Assembly (NCBI GenBank): GCA_964567995.1
Contig: CAZMOB010000002.1
Span: 186,001-250,000, forward strand
Length of the DNA: 64,000 bases
Origin: JAGOTP01 sp964567995
GTDB taxonomy: Bacteria; Patescibacteriota; Patescibacteriia; 2-12-FULL-60-25
Direction of reading: 5' to 3'
Shown in pieces: positions 1-8,141 of the stretch (position 1 is the first letter of the stretch; every line of letters begins with the position of its first letter). Position numbers and translations under genes: made by a program. The notes under the pieces were generated by a model. That model searched no databases, had not been told where the DNA came from, and saw nothing but the letters and a program-made list of their open reading frames with translations.

Positions 1-1
1 C

Positions 2-538
2 AAAATCTCGGAACGAATGTATCAGCAAGCTTTGTTTGAGAGAGACCAGTTTATGAAAGCAAGACCTGCATTTGGCTCCCCGGGATTACAGAGACTGAGC
101 ATTACCAATCAAGATCTTATTACGGGTCAAGAATCAAACGTTGTAACAGGATTGCGAGAAGAGCTGTCCAGTGTTCGAGCAGAACTATTGAAAGAACCTA
201 AAGGGCTGTTTGCTGGCGCTATTGGACGGTTGAGATCCTTTTTTACGGCTCAGCCTACTTGGGAAGAGCGGAAGGCTAGCTTGGAAACGAAGGCTAAACA
301 GATCGAGGCAACAGTGAATGAATATGACAATGAGCGCGAACGTATAAAGTATAAGTACGACGATGTGAGTCAACGTGCCATTCAATTGGGTACAGCTTTA
401 CATGGGAAAGTCTCTCTTGAGACTCCTGCTCGGGCAAGGCATCGCCAAACAGAGAACGAACTTCGAAGGGTCGGCGAACGAGTTCAGGCTTTGCAAGCAG
501 AGATTGAAGACTTGGAGGCTTTGGTAAGAGTATACTAG
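2..538 (+). CDS. Hypothetical coiled-coil protein, 5' end outside window
   Basis: The frame is open from the left edge, so the ATG at 17 need not be the real start and the gene is treated as 5'-truncated. From that ATG the product is 173 residues. The second half (about residues 80-170) is rich in Glu, Lys, Arg and Gln with heptad-like spacing, which suggests a long coiled coil. No signal peptide or membrane segment is visible in the part seen. It ends 7 bases before the next gene, whose -10 box overlaps its stop codon. I do not recognise the family. Confidence 0.6.
   Translation, partial: KISERMYQQALFERDQFMKARPAFGSPGLQRLSITNQDLITGQESNVVTGLREELSSVRAELLKEPKGLFAGAIGRLRSFFTAQPTWEERKASLETKAKQIEATVNEYDNERERIKYKYDDVSQRAIQLGTALHGKVSLETPARARHRQTENELRRVGERVQALQAEIEDLEALVRVY
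531..536 (+). promoter_or_regulatory. -10 box TATACT for the DUF3592-like gene
   Basis: TATACT overlaps the stop of the preceding gene and ends 9 bases before the ATG at 546. The transcript would then have almost no 5' leader. No good -35 is seen. The same layout recurs at other genes in the window. Confidence 0.4.
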
Positions 539-545
539 CTCTATT

Positions 546-956
546 ATGTATTCTTCTTCTCCAACGCCAGCCGTTCCGCACGCTTCTCCTTCCACAAAGA
601 GAAACGGAGGCTTCTGGATTTTCGGACTGTGTTTTTTTGTGGCGGCCTTTTTTTTCGTCTATTCCTTCTTTTGGCCAGAGTATCAGCGCAACCAGTTGAT
701 TAAAGAGGGTATCCCAGCCGAAGCGGTGATTCTGGCCGCTGATCCGACAGGGAATGTTTATAATTCACAACCGGAAATTCGCGTTCGGTTACGTGTGTCG
801 CCAACGCAAGGTGAGCCGTATGAGGCGGAGACAGTGATGTTCGTGAATGCGATCTATGCCCCACAGTTTCAACCTGGGAAGCAGGCGAAGGTAAAGTATG
901 ATCCGGAAGACAAGACGAAGGTGGTGATTGAGGAAACGGAGAATGGGCAGAGATAA
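546..956 (+). CDS. DUF3592-like single-pass membrane protein
   Basis: This 136-residue protein has a Ser/Pro-rich N-terminus, one membrane segment at about residues 23-43 and a compact outer domain. That domain has the feel of DUF3592 family proteins: an Ile-Pro-Ala-Glu-Ala start, a beta-rich middle, then Pro-Gly before a Lys-Tyr-Asp-Pro motif near residue 118. Function of the family is unknown. It is followed by a strong hairpin and a tRNA gene on the other strand. Family assignment is by motif impression only. Confidence 0.6.
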   Translation: MYSSSPTPAVPHASPSTKRNGGFWIFGLCFFVAAFFFVYSFFWPEYQRNQLIKEGIPAEAVILAADPTGNVYNSQPEIRVRLRVSPTQGEPYEAETVMFVNAIYAPQFQPGKQAKVKYDPEDKTKVVIEETENGQR

Positions 957-982
957 TTTATACGGCTTTGGGAACTGTTCCA

Positions 983-1020
983 CAAACAAAAGCATCGCCT
1001 TGCAGCGATGCTTTTGTTTG
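983..1020. terminator. Bidirectional terminator hairpin, 16-bp perfect stem
   Basis: Arms 983-998 and 1005-1020 are perfect reverse complements with a 6-base loop. A/T-rich stem ends give U-rich tails in both directions. It serves the + strand gene ending at 956 and the tRNA-Gly on the minus strand, whose encoded CCA end touches the outer base of the stem. Confidence 0.75.
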
Positions 1021-1021
1021 G

Positions 1022-1093
1022 AGCGGGTAGGGGGAGTCGAACCCCCATCTCTACCTTGGCAAGGTAGCATAATAGCCGCTATACGATACCCGC
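1022..1093 (-). tRNA. tRNA-Gly (anticodon GCC)
   Basis: The reverse complement folds as a tRNA. The 7-bp acceptor stem pairs 1087-1093 with 1023-1029. The D-loop has the conserved GG, the anticodon stem-loop presents GCC after U33, and a 5-bp T stem carries TTCGACT. Discriminator T is followed by an encoded CCA (1021-1019). Confidence 0.93.
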
Positions 1094-1105
1094 TTTGGGC
1101 GCTAT

Positions 1106-3643
1106 TTACGCGCCCAGGATAGTAGCAGGGGTCCCTTTGGCTTGCAAGGTGGCTTTACGTTTCTCGAGCCAGCGTCGGATGCCCTCGACCGCTCCAATGC
1201 TGCCGATCGCGATTCCAATCGCATTCCAAGGCATTTTGGTGCTGCTGGGGCTAGTGGCGGCGGTTTTGGTTTCTGGTTCTGGATGTCTCAGGAGCACGAT
1301 GTCTGAAGCTCTTGAGGGTTGAATCTTCCACAGGCCGCTGCGGCCATCAAAAATACCGCTGACTTCGACTGTATCGCCAGTCTTGATACGTTGAGCACGA
1401 TAGCCAACGATGGCTTTGATCGGGATTGTGACTTCGCCGATCTGACTTTCTAAGACGATCGCCGACGATTTGCTGTCCGTTACCAAGCCTTCGAGTCGGG
1501 TAAGGCTCCACTGATCTTCGAGGCCAGGAGCATTCCAATCGACGAGTCGTGGAGTCGAGGTTGTGGTGAGGGCCACAGTTTTCCAAGTATCACCCGCCTG
1601 CATCTGGAGTTGTACTCCTTCGTCGTTCGCAAAGAGCTGTCCAGTGATTTCAATCGTTGCGCCAAGTTCTGGACTTGGTTGATCCGTTGTCGTTTTAACG
1701 AGTAGTCCTCGTCCGTCTGGAGCGAGCAACACGAATTTTTGCTTTCCAAACACGCCAACGGTTGATCCGACGAGGCCCTGCAGGCGTACCCGAACTTTGG
1801 GGGAAAGCTGTTCGGGGGGAATCTGTTCGAAGTGAGTCACAGAAGTGGGGAGGATAAGAGAAGTTTTGGTTGTCGCTTTCTTGGTTACTTTAGCAGGGGT
1901 CTTTTTTGCTGTGGTCGTTGCCTTCGCCTTTGTTTCTTTCATGGCGGCTGGTTTCTTGGTTGTTGTCGTAGAGCCTGATTTGGACGAAGTCGTTTTGGCG
2001 GCCAGTTCCAGTGATTTGACCGCCCCAGTGCTCTTTGGAGGTACTGCTGCTGGCTCTTTTGGCTTTGGAACAGACTTTGTTTCGGTAATAGTCTTTTTAG
2101 GCGCGGTGACTATCGCTGGTGATACCGCTTTCACCGTTTGCTGGGTCACAGGCGCTGGAGGAATCGCTTCGAAGATGTTCGGCAAACCTTTGGTGGGTGT
2201 GCGTGTTTGCTTCCAACTGGCAGAGGATTCATCCCTGATCCAGCTCATGCCTTTTGTGCTTGTGGCATAGCGAATTTCTTGAGCGATGGTTCCATCAGCA
2301 CGTTTTAGGCGGAGTAACGCGCCCGTGTTTTTCAATTTAGAAGCATTCCAAGCGAGAAGGAAGTAATTTCCTTGAGGATTCAGGGCTTGGATCGTTGTGG
2401 TGGTGAAGGGAAAGATCGTTTTGCCATCCGCTTCTAATTTCCAATCGAGATAGCGCAACGGGCTCGCAGTGTCTGGGAGTCTGAGCTCAACCCATTCCGG
2501 TTCAGAAGTTGCTGGAGCGGCCATGATTTCCGTGATCACTGGATCGAAGGAAATGCTTATGGGAGCTTGTATGGTTGGAGCTGGTGTTGATACCGCGATA
2601 ACGGATTGAGTTGTTGCTGGGGGAGGGATGAGTGCTTCCGTTGAGCTCGCTACAGTGACAGTCGAAGTTGTGGTGAGGCTGGGGGTTGAGGAAGTGGTTT
2701 CGAGCGCCACGCTTTCAGCCGAACTTGTGGTTGAGCTTGTCGTCGTAGAGCTGGAAGTTTCTTGTAATTCTGGAAGAGTCGATGTGCTCGTTCCGAGAGG
2801 AGTGGATTCATGGATAGAAGGATCGGATGAGTCGGATTGCTCTTCGAGAGCATCAGTTGAGGTTACGCCATACAGAGCGGCTTCGTCTGGATCCAGCAAG
2901 AGATCGTCTCCCGGTTCCATTTCTTCTACAGGTTCTTCATCAATCTCAGTTGGCTCAACGGTTTCTGTTTGAGGATTGTTTGACGGAGCGCCAGATTCAA
3001 GTGGAGGGGAACTCGTTGAGTGAGGAGACGGAGGTTGAGCGTTTGAGCCAGCTGGCTGACAGCTGTCACAGATGCCAGGCGTGCCAAGATCGGGCGCAGG
3101 GAGAGCAAAGCTGGTTGTTGCGGATACCCAGTCCCAACCTGTGTTTGAGCGAATGCGGATCATGCTGGTGTTGACCGGCGCTGAAGCACCAGCCGGAGGT
3201 CGAGCGTTGGTTCCAATGGTATCCCGCAACGAACCGCTCTGATCACGTAGTTCTATGAGTAGATGATCGTTCGAGAGGGAGAGGCTGCTGGTTGCAATAG
3301 CGATGGTTTGAGCTGTGAGCAGAGTGTTCTCGGCCGTTGCAGAATAGTTCGCGATGAGCAGTGTCTGTTGAGGGGCAAGTACAGTCGTGCTCGTGAAATA
3401 AATAGGTTTTTCGCTGGCACCAACCAGTGACCAACCGGCTAAATCAAGCGATTCTGCCCCGACATTCCAGAGTTCCAGCCATTCATCGGCGGTCGAGCGC
3501 GAAGAACCTGACCACTGAACTTCGCCGATCAAGATCGGTGGTGAGGATTCGCTCGCGAACATTCCGTGAAGAGGGGCGAATAAGGTACACAAAACCATCA
3601 GGGACGAGACGAGCGCTCGTCCCCGCCAGTGGGGAAATAGCAT
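1106..3643 (-). CDS. Lamin-tail-domain surface protein, membrane anchored
   Basis: The 845-residue product starts with a signal peptide (about 1-30). A first lamin-tail-like beta domain (about 36-190) contains the Glu-Trp-Leu-Glu-Leu-Trp-Asn motif. A long Ser/Thr/Pro/Glu linker (about 195-360) follows, then a second lamin-tail-like domain (about 370-500, Glu-Trp-Val-Glu-Leu) and a Lys/Thr/Ala-rich linker. OB-fold-like repeats occupy about 620-790, and a C-terminal membrane segment near 805-825 ends in a basic tail. Lamin-tail domains in bacteria are generally extracellular and often accompany nucleic-acid or surface-binding modules; here the partner is the OB-like region. It is probably an exported, membrane-tethered surface protein. 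Substrate unknown. The gene lies alone, divergent from lexA. Confidence 0.75.
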   Translation of the reverse strand: MLFPHWRGRALVSSLMVLCTLFAPLHGMFASESSPPILIGEVQWSGSSRSTADEWLELWNVGAESLDLAGWSLVGASEKPIYFTSTTVLAPQQTLLIANYSATAENTLLTAQTIAIATSSLSLSNDHLLIELRDQSGSLRDTIGTNARPPAGASAPVNTSMIRIRSNTGWDWVSATTSFALPAPDLGTPGICDSCQPAGSNAQPPSPHSTSSPPLESGAPSNNPQTETVEPTEIDEEPVEEMEPGDDLLLDPDEAALYGVTSTDALEEQSDSSDPSIHESTPLGTSTSTLPELQETSSSTTTSSTTSSAESVALETTSSTPSLTTTSTVTVASSTEALIPPPATTQSVIAVSTPAPTIQAPISISFDPVITEIMAAPATSEPEWVELRLPDTASPLRYLDWKLEADGKTIFPFTTTTIQALNPQGNYFLLAWNASKLKNTGALLRLKRADGTIAQEIRYATSTKGMSWIRDESSASWKQTRTPTKGLPNIFEAIPPAPVTQQTVKAVSPAIVTAPKKTITETKSVPKPKEPAAVPPKSTGAVKSLELAAKTTSSKSGSTTTTKKPAAMKETKAKATTTAKKTPAKVTKKATTKTSLILPTSVTHFEQIPPEQLSPKVRVRLQGLVGSTVGVFGKQKFVLLAPDGRGLLVKTTTDQPSPELGATIEITGQLFANDEGVQLQMQAGDTWKTVALTTTSTPRLVDWNAPGLEDQWSLTRLEGLVTDSKSSAIVLESQIGEVTIPIKAIVGYRAQRIKTGDTVEVSGIFDGRSGLWKIQPSRASDIVLLRHPEPETKTAATSPSSTKMPWNAIGIAIGSIGAVEGIRRWLEKRKATLQAKGTPATILGA

Positions 3644-4004
3644 GAGGTTGAGGCGTCTGATCCTTCGACGGATCGGGTGAAGCGTCGTTGTTCTCAGGCC
3701 TACTCTCCCATCATGTCATGAGTTTTTTCTGAGCTGTGGAAAGTGTCCAGACAGAGAGAAAAAATTTGTTTCGGCTAGGTAAAGTGTTCAGTGACAACGA
3801 AACAATTTTTTTACAAAAGGTCCGTTCAATCGCCTTTGTCTTTTTCCTACGGTTGATGAAAGTGTTTACTAAACACCGAACAAACCATTTCTCTCTCTGT
3901 CATTCTTGACGAGGGGTCAAATTGGGCACGAAAGAAATCCACAGATGTATCCGGAACGTGTACGTCATTGTGGATAAAAAGGAAAACTTAGATCAGAAGG
4001 GGAC
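3644..4004. other. Intergenic region between the lamin-tail gene and lexA
   Basis: About 360 bases hold no credible ORF. Three copies of AAAGTGTYYA lie at 3740, 3781 and 3859, the last inside a perfect 15-base palindrome GTGTTTACTAAACAC (3862-3876). One perfect DnaA-box 9-mer in reverse orientation lies at 3969-3977. I found no convincing promoter for the minus-strand gene. Confidence 0.5.
3740..3876. repeat. Three AAAGTGTYYA repeats ending in a 15-bp palindrome
   Basis: AAAGTGTCCA (3740-3749), AAAGTGTTCA (3781-3790) and AAAGTGTTTA (3859-3868) share orientation. The first two match over 11 bases. The third begins the palindrome GTGTTTACTAAACAC (3862-3876). Such a set between divergent genes is a plausible operator array for an unknown regulator. 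Confidence 0.4.
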
Positions 4005-4033
4005 TTGACCGCGTTCTGTTTCTGTTCTACTTT
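4005..4033 (+). promoter_or_regulatory. lexA promoter, -35 TTGACC and -10 TACTTT
   Basis: TTGACC (4005-4010) and TACTTT (4028-4033) are separated by 17 bases. A start about 7 bases downstream would fall at the ATG (4042), so the lexA mRNA is probably leaderless. The GTTC operator repeats lie in the spacer and across the start point. Confidence 0.6.
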
Positions 4034-4038
4034 TGTTC
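4013..4038 (+). promoter_or_regulatory. Putative LexA operator: three GTTC boxes spaced by 7
   Basis: GTTC occurs at 4013-4016, 4024-4027 and 4035-4038. The pattern is GTTC-N7-GTTC-N7-GTTC with an exact 11-base period, about one helical turn. GTTC-N7-GTTC is the known alphaproteobacterial SOS box. Position over the lexA promoter fits autorepression. The protein-operator match is inferred. Confidence 0.7.
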
Positions 4039-4041
4039 TAT

Positions 4042-4665
4042 ATGGCGACTGTTCTTACTCCCAAGCAGAAAGAAGTGTTGGACTTTATCGTTCAATACAT
4101 TCATGACCGAGGGTTCGCCCCTTCATTCCGGGAGATCGCGAGCGGATTGAGCCTCGCTTCGCCTTCGACCGTTCATGTTCATGTTCAGGCCTTGCGCCAA
4201 CGTGGGTATCTGCGTGAAACGGAAGGAGAGGCCGGGAGTCGTGAGCTGCAGCCAACCGATCAAGCCGTCCGCTGGGGACGAAGTGTCGTCTTGCCACTTA
4301 TGGGTCTCATCACGGCTGGCCAACCAATTGAAGCGATCGAAGATCGCCGTGAGACGCTCGCTGTTCCGGCTGAACTTGCATCTGATCCATCTAATACCTA
4401 TATTCTCAAAGTTAAGGGAGAGTCCATGATTGAGGAGGGGATTCTTGATGGCGACTATGTTGTGGTGGAACGGAATCCTTCGCCTCGGAACGGGGATGTC
4501 GTGGTTGCGCTGCTCGATAACGCCTATGCAACGCTGAAAAAATTCTATCGCGAACGTGGACGAATCCGACTCCAGCCAGCCAATAAAACCATGAAACCGA
4601 TCTTTTGCTACGATCCGCTGATTCAAGGGGTTGTGAAAGGAGTCATTCGGTCATTTAGTCATTAA
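4042..4665 (+). CDS. lexA: SOS transcriptional repressor LexA
   Basis: The 207-residue product has the normal LexA length. The N-terminal winged helix-turn-helix (about 1-70) includes the Phe-Arg-Glu-Ile and Ser-Pro-Ser-Thr-Val recognition region. The S24 peptidase domain follows. The Ala92-Gly93 cleavage site, Ser128 in Gly-Glu-Ser-Met and Lys166 in Ala-Thr-Leu-Lys are all present, so RecA-stimulated self-cleavage should work. I chose the ATG at 4042 over an upstream TTG because it matches the family start (Leu-Thr-Pro-Lys-Gln) and the promoter position. No Shine-Dalgarno is visible. It should repress DNA damage genes and itself. Confidence 0.95.
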   Translation: MATVLTPKQKEVLDFIVQYIHDRGFAPSFREIASGLSLASPSTVHVHVQALRQRGYLRETEGEAGSRELQPTDQAVRWGRSVVLPLMGLITAGQPIEAIEDRRETLAVPAELASDPSNTYILKVKGESMIEEGILDGDYVVVERNPSPRNGDVVVALLDNAYATLKKFYRERGRIRLQPANKTMKPIFCYDPLIQGVVKGVIRSFSH

Positions 4666-4742
4666 TCACTCATCGGTGCGCACAGTTCTCCAAGTTCCCT
4701 TGGCTAGCTTTTTGTATCTTCTTTCTTTACCCCTCCCTCTTT

Positions 4743-5030
4743 ATGGTCTATCGAAAAGTGCAGGCTCCGATCGATGTGATGATGTGTTTTCGAGATGATC
4801 ATCCAGAGCCGATTGTCTTTAAATGGAATGGTCGCTTCCATCAGGTGAGGCGGGTGCTTTTCATGCATGCGGAACGGGTAGGGCAGCGCCGAGTCTATTT
4901 TTTCTCTGTCTCAGATGGGTCACAAGCCTTTCGTTTGAGGTTTTGTACCGAATCGTTAACGTGGTCCTTGGAGGAAGTCTGTCGAATGGAGACGGAATCC
5001 GTCCCTTTGCTCCAGCCTGCTTTTGCCTAA
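4743..5030 (+). CDS. Small DUF6504-like protein
   Basis: The 95-residue product is a single compact beta-rich domain with the layout seen in DUF6504-type proteins: an acidic start, Phe-Lys-Trp-Asn-Gly-Arg, a Val-Arg-Arg-Val-Leu strand, then a Phe-Arg-Leu-Arg-Phe strand and Trp-Ser-Leu-Glu-Glu-Val near the end. It lies 77 bases downstream of lexA on the same strand. In other bacteria I recall this kind of small domain near lexA or Y-family polymerase genes, so an SOS link is possible but inferred. No active-site motif is evident. Confidence 0.6.
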   Translation: MVYRKVQAPIDVMMCFRDDHPEPIVFKWNGRFHQVRRVLFMHAERVGQRRVYFFSVSDGSQAFRLRFCTESLTWSLEEVCRMETESVPLLQPAFA

Positions 5031-5053
5031 AAAACGCAGCATTGTGCAGAAAG

Positions 5054-5127
5054 TCGGGGTGACAGGACTTGAACCTGCGGCCTCCTGCTCCCAAAGCAGG
5101 CGCTCTAGCCAACTGAGCTACGCCCCG
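5054..5127 (-). tRNA. tRNA-Pro (anticodon TGG)
   Basis: The reverse complement folds as a 74-base tRNA with TGG in the anticodon loop between CTGCT and AGCAG arms, a TTCAAGT T-loop and D-loop GTTGG. CCA is not encoded. The acceptor stem has one apparent mismatch at pair 6-67. Flanking bases form an extended leader-trailer helix. Confidence 0.92.
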
Positions 5128-5270
5128 ACTCTTTGCACAATGTGCGAGGATAGTAGCGGGAAACCCAGGATTTGCCAAGCTTCTTTTGAAACGCCTCCTT
5201 GAATGATATGATACGAACGATTGACAGCCCTTTTTGTTCTTCGTCAATCGTTGATCCTTCGGGATAGTTC

Positions 5271-8141
5271 ATGCGTGATCCTGCCTCCAGTGCTGAGCAA
5301 GACCGGGACGAACGTTCTCCAGAGAGCCAGGCCTTCCTCGATGGTCTTTTGTCTCGGGTCGGCGCACCCGTTCCTACGCAGCCAGCCAAACGCCGAACGC
5401 GAAGAACCCTTCGGCGGAGTGGTTCACATACTCAAAAAACAAAAGGGGACGGACCAGTTGAAGTGCATTTGACCGAAGAAGCTGTATCGGCCCCAAGTAT
5501 TTCTTTACACAGAGCTCACAAAGGACCAGTTCGGATCCCGATTCAACACCGTCCGCATACACAGAGCCCGTTTTTGGTCAGCGTTCAGGGATTGGTGCAG
5601 CCGATTGAAGAAGAAACACGAACACCGCGTGAACGGTCTATTCATGAGTGGAGTCTGCCAGCTGATCTGACCGTTTCATCCGAAGCATTGTTAGCTGAAG
5701 CGCTCGATTTGCACGTTCCTGAAGTAGATCCGTTCGTGTTTCACCATCAGTTTACGCCGGGTGATCCGGACGTCGCGTTTCAAGAAGCGTATACGATTTG
5801 GGCCCGTTTGCGTGCCCCGTTCATTCGTTGGGAGGTAGACCGTGCCGAGAGACGTGCGCACCTTCCCTCGCCCATTATTCAAATCGTGCGTGCAGAAGCT
5901 GATGAACAGCTACTGCCTACAGATTTTGATCATCAATGGACAACGGGAGTTAATGCGAAGACCTCATCACTCGCCTATCGCTTAGCGCTTACGCGGCATC
6001 GCGTTGCCTCCTTCTTTTCGCATGGAGTTGAGAAGATGGAAGATGTGGTGGCGGATGTGGAAGAGCGGGGAGAAGAGGTTGTTACCCAAACGGAACAAAC
6101 CTGGGATATCCCGGTATTGATCCCGCGCTTGGATTTTGTGAAGATTTTCGGTGGGTTAGCCGCCTTGCTTTTGGTTGCGAGCTTACCAGCGGGTGCCGTG
6201 TCCTTATCGCGTTCGTTTCGCGGAACCGTGGAAGAGAGCCTGAGTCAAAGTCGTTCCGCGATCGAGCAAGTTGCTCGTGTGGCCGATTCTGCACGCCCAA
6301 TCACCGATGCTCCTTCTGCCTTGGCGGCTGCTTCTGAACAGTTTCGAGCCGCCGAAGATGGTCTTCGCCGAGTGAATGGGCTGACGACCTTGGTTGTTAG
6401 TTCGTTGCCGCAAACACGAGATGCCTATCGTAGCAGTGTGGCTTTATTGGAAGCTGGAACGCAAGCCACGAAAGCTGGTCGATTGGTGACAGAAGGGGTT
6501 CAAGAAGCCTTGACGGCCCAAGTTCGCTATCCGGTTGAGAGGATTTCCATTCTCCAAACCTATATTGATGCTGCCCTGCCAACGCTCCTTCAAGCTAAGA
6601 CACGGATTGCAGATGTGAGTGCGGCTGCGTTGCCGGAAGCCGAACGTGAACGCGTCACGCAAGCTCGGTCGGCGATTGAAGAAGGTTCACGGGCGCTCGG
6701 TGACATTTCGGCAACCTTGCGCTTTGCTCGTCTGTTGATGGGGGAATCACGGGAGCAAACCTATTTATTGGTTTTCCAAAACCAAGCGGAATTGCGCCCA
6801 AGCGGTGGATTCATGGGTTCCGTTGCTGAACTCATGATTGACCGTGGCGAAATTCAACAGGTCTTTGTTCCAGGTGGTGGTCCTTATGATTTGCGTAGCC
6901 AGCTCAAGAGCCGCGTTCTTGCTCCTAAGCCACTCCATCTCGTGAATCCACGTTGGGAATTTCAGGATGCAAACTGGTTCCCGGATTTTGCTGCTTCCGC
7001 TGAGAAAATTCGCTGGTTTTGGAGTCAGGGTGGACAATCGACCTTGGATGGGGTGATTGCGGTCAATGCTTCGGTGCTCGAGCCACTTTTACGTTTCACG
7101 GGTCCAATCGACCTCCCGGCGTACGGCAAGACCTTTACGGCTGACAATATCCAGCTGGAACTGCAAAAATCGGTTGAGCTCGAATACGACAAAACAGAAA
7201 ACAAACCGAAGAAAATCATCGGAGACTTATTTCCGGTTTTGCTTGAACGTTTGAGACAGACGTCACCACAAGAAATGGTGAAGCTTGTTTCGTTATTGGA
7301 TGACTCGCTACGTCGCAAAGATGTACAGCTCTGGTTCCGCGATCAAGAATTACAATCCTACACAGAGCGCTTCGGTTGGGCGGGACGGCTCAAGCCAACC
7401 CAAGGGGATGCGCTTAGTGTCATTGAGGCGAATATTGGTGGCCAGAAGACGGATGCCGTGATTCGTGAGTCAGTTGACCAACAGGTAAAGATCCTTCCAA
7501 CTGGTCAGATTGAAACGACCGTAACCCTTGATCGCACGCACGATGGGAAGTCCGGTGAGCTCTTCCATGGGGCCAACAATGTAGAGTATGTGCGTTTGTA
7601 TGTTCCGCTCGGTTCAGAGTTGTTGTCGGTCGAAGGCATACAACCGCCGCTCTCGACGGCCTATAAACTTCCTCTGTCAGAAGATTTGCCGGATGAGGAT
7701 CTCGCCAAACAGGTGACGCTTCCGCAGGTTGGTCCGAGTGGAACAGATGTGACCCAAGAGTTCGGCCGAACGGCTTTTGGTGCCTGGGTCCAGCTGAGGC
7801 CGGGAACTACCTCTCGGACCGTTTTCCGCTACCGTCTCCCATTTACCGTGCAAGAATTGTCTGAACGAGCGCTCGCCGACCACGGGCCAGACGCAGCTCC
7901 GAGCGGCGGAGCCTACACGCTGTATCTTACGAGCCAATCCGGTAAGGCTGATCGAACGACCCGTCTCATGATCACGTACCCAGAGACTTGGGACATTCGT
8001 TGGTCGAATCGGCTGGACGTCGTCCGGTCTCCGGGCTCGTTGTCTTGGTCTGGTCCACTCGCTCAAGATGAGATTTTTGCCTTGTCCTTTGCGCTTCCAT
8101 CCTCGTATGACCAAACCACTTTCGGAGAAAAAACCAACTAA
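5271..8141 (+). CDS. DUF4012 domain membrane protein
   Basis: The 956-residue product has a basic, disordered N-terminus (1-130), a mixed region to about 280, and one membrane segment at about 288-311. A helical coiled-coil-like stalk (about 315-480) follows, then the DUF4012 domain (about 490-750). It opens with Tyr-Leu-Leu-Val-Phe-Gln-Asn-Gln and Arg-Pro-Ser-Gly-Gly-Phe, the family hallmark, and later has Asp-Gly-Val-Ile-Ala-Val. A beta-rich C-terminal part completes it. DUF4012 is common in CPR and Gram-positive bacteria, with unknown function; part of it recalls LytR-CpsA-Psr proteins, which is my inference. Its 3' end overlaps the next gene by 35 bases, so the two are probably co-expressed. 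Confidence 0.8.
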   Translation: MRDPASSAEQDRDERSPESQAFLDGLLSRVGAPVPTQPAKRRTRRTLRRSGSHTQKTKGDGPVEVHLTEEAVSAPSISLHRAHKGPVRIPIQHRPHTQSPFLVSVQGLVQPIEEETRTPRERSIHEWSLPADLTVSSEALLAEALDLHVPEVDPFVFHHQFTPGDPDVAFQEAYTIWARLRAPFIRWEVDRAERRAHLPSPIIQIVRAEADEQLLPTDFDHQWTTGVNAKTSSLAYRLALTRHRVASFFSHGVEKMEDVVADVEERGEEVVTQTEQTWDIPVLIPRLDFVKIFGGLAALLLVASLPAGAVSLSRSFRGTVEESLSQSRSAIEQVARVADSARPITDAPSALAAASEQFRAAEDGLRRVNGLTTLVVSSLPQTRDAYRSSVALLEAGTQATKAGRLVTEGVQEALTAQVRYPVERISILQTYIDAALPTLLQAKTRIADVSAAALPEAERERVTQARSAIEEGSRALGDISATLRFARLLMGESREQTYLLVFQNQAELRPSGGFMGSVAELMIDRGEIQQVFVPGGGPYDLRSQLKSRVLAPKPLHLVNPRWEFQDANWFPDFAASAEKIRWFWSQGGQSTLDGVIAVNASVLEPLLRFTGPIDLPAYGKTFTADNIQLELQKSVELEYDKTENKPKKIIGDLFPVLLERLRQTSPQEMVKLVSLLDDSLRRKDVQLWFRDQELQSYTERFGWAGRLKPTQGDALSVIEANIGGQKTDAVIRESVDQQVKILPTGQIETTVTLDRTHDGKSGELFHGANNVEYVRLYVPLGSELLSVEGIQPPLSTAYKLPLSEDLPDEDLAKQVTLPQVGPSGTDVTQEFGRTAFGAWVQLRPGTTSRTVFRYRLPFTVQELSERALADHGPDAAPSGGAYTLYLTSQSGKADRTTRLMITYPETWDIRWSNRLDVVRSPGSLSWSGPLAQDEIFALSFALPSSYDQTTFGEKTN

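Noticed and set aside
3930..3980. DnaA box TGTGGATAA at 3969-3977, considered as oriC
   Set aside because: One perfect 9-mer in 64 kb is about the chance level. A second nearby site is poor, there is no AT-rich unwinding region, and dnaA is not present.
4685..4697. GTTC-N5-GTTC before the DUF6504-like gene, considered a second LexA site
   Set aside because: The spacing is 5, not 7, and it lies just after lexA with no promoter around it.
5310..5317. GAACGTTC inside the DUF4012 gene, considered a Gram-positive LexA box
   Set aside because: It lies in coding sequence with no promoter, and the boxes at lexA are of another type.
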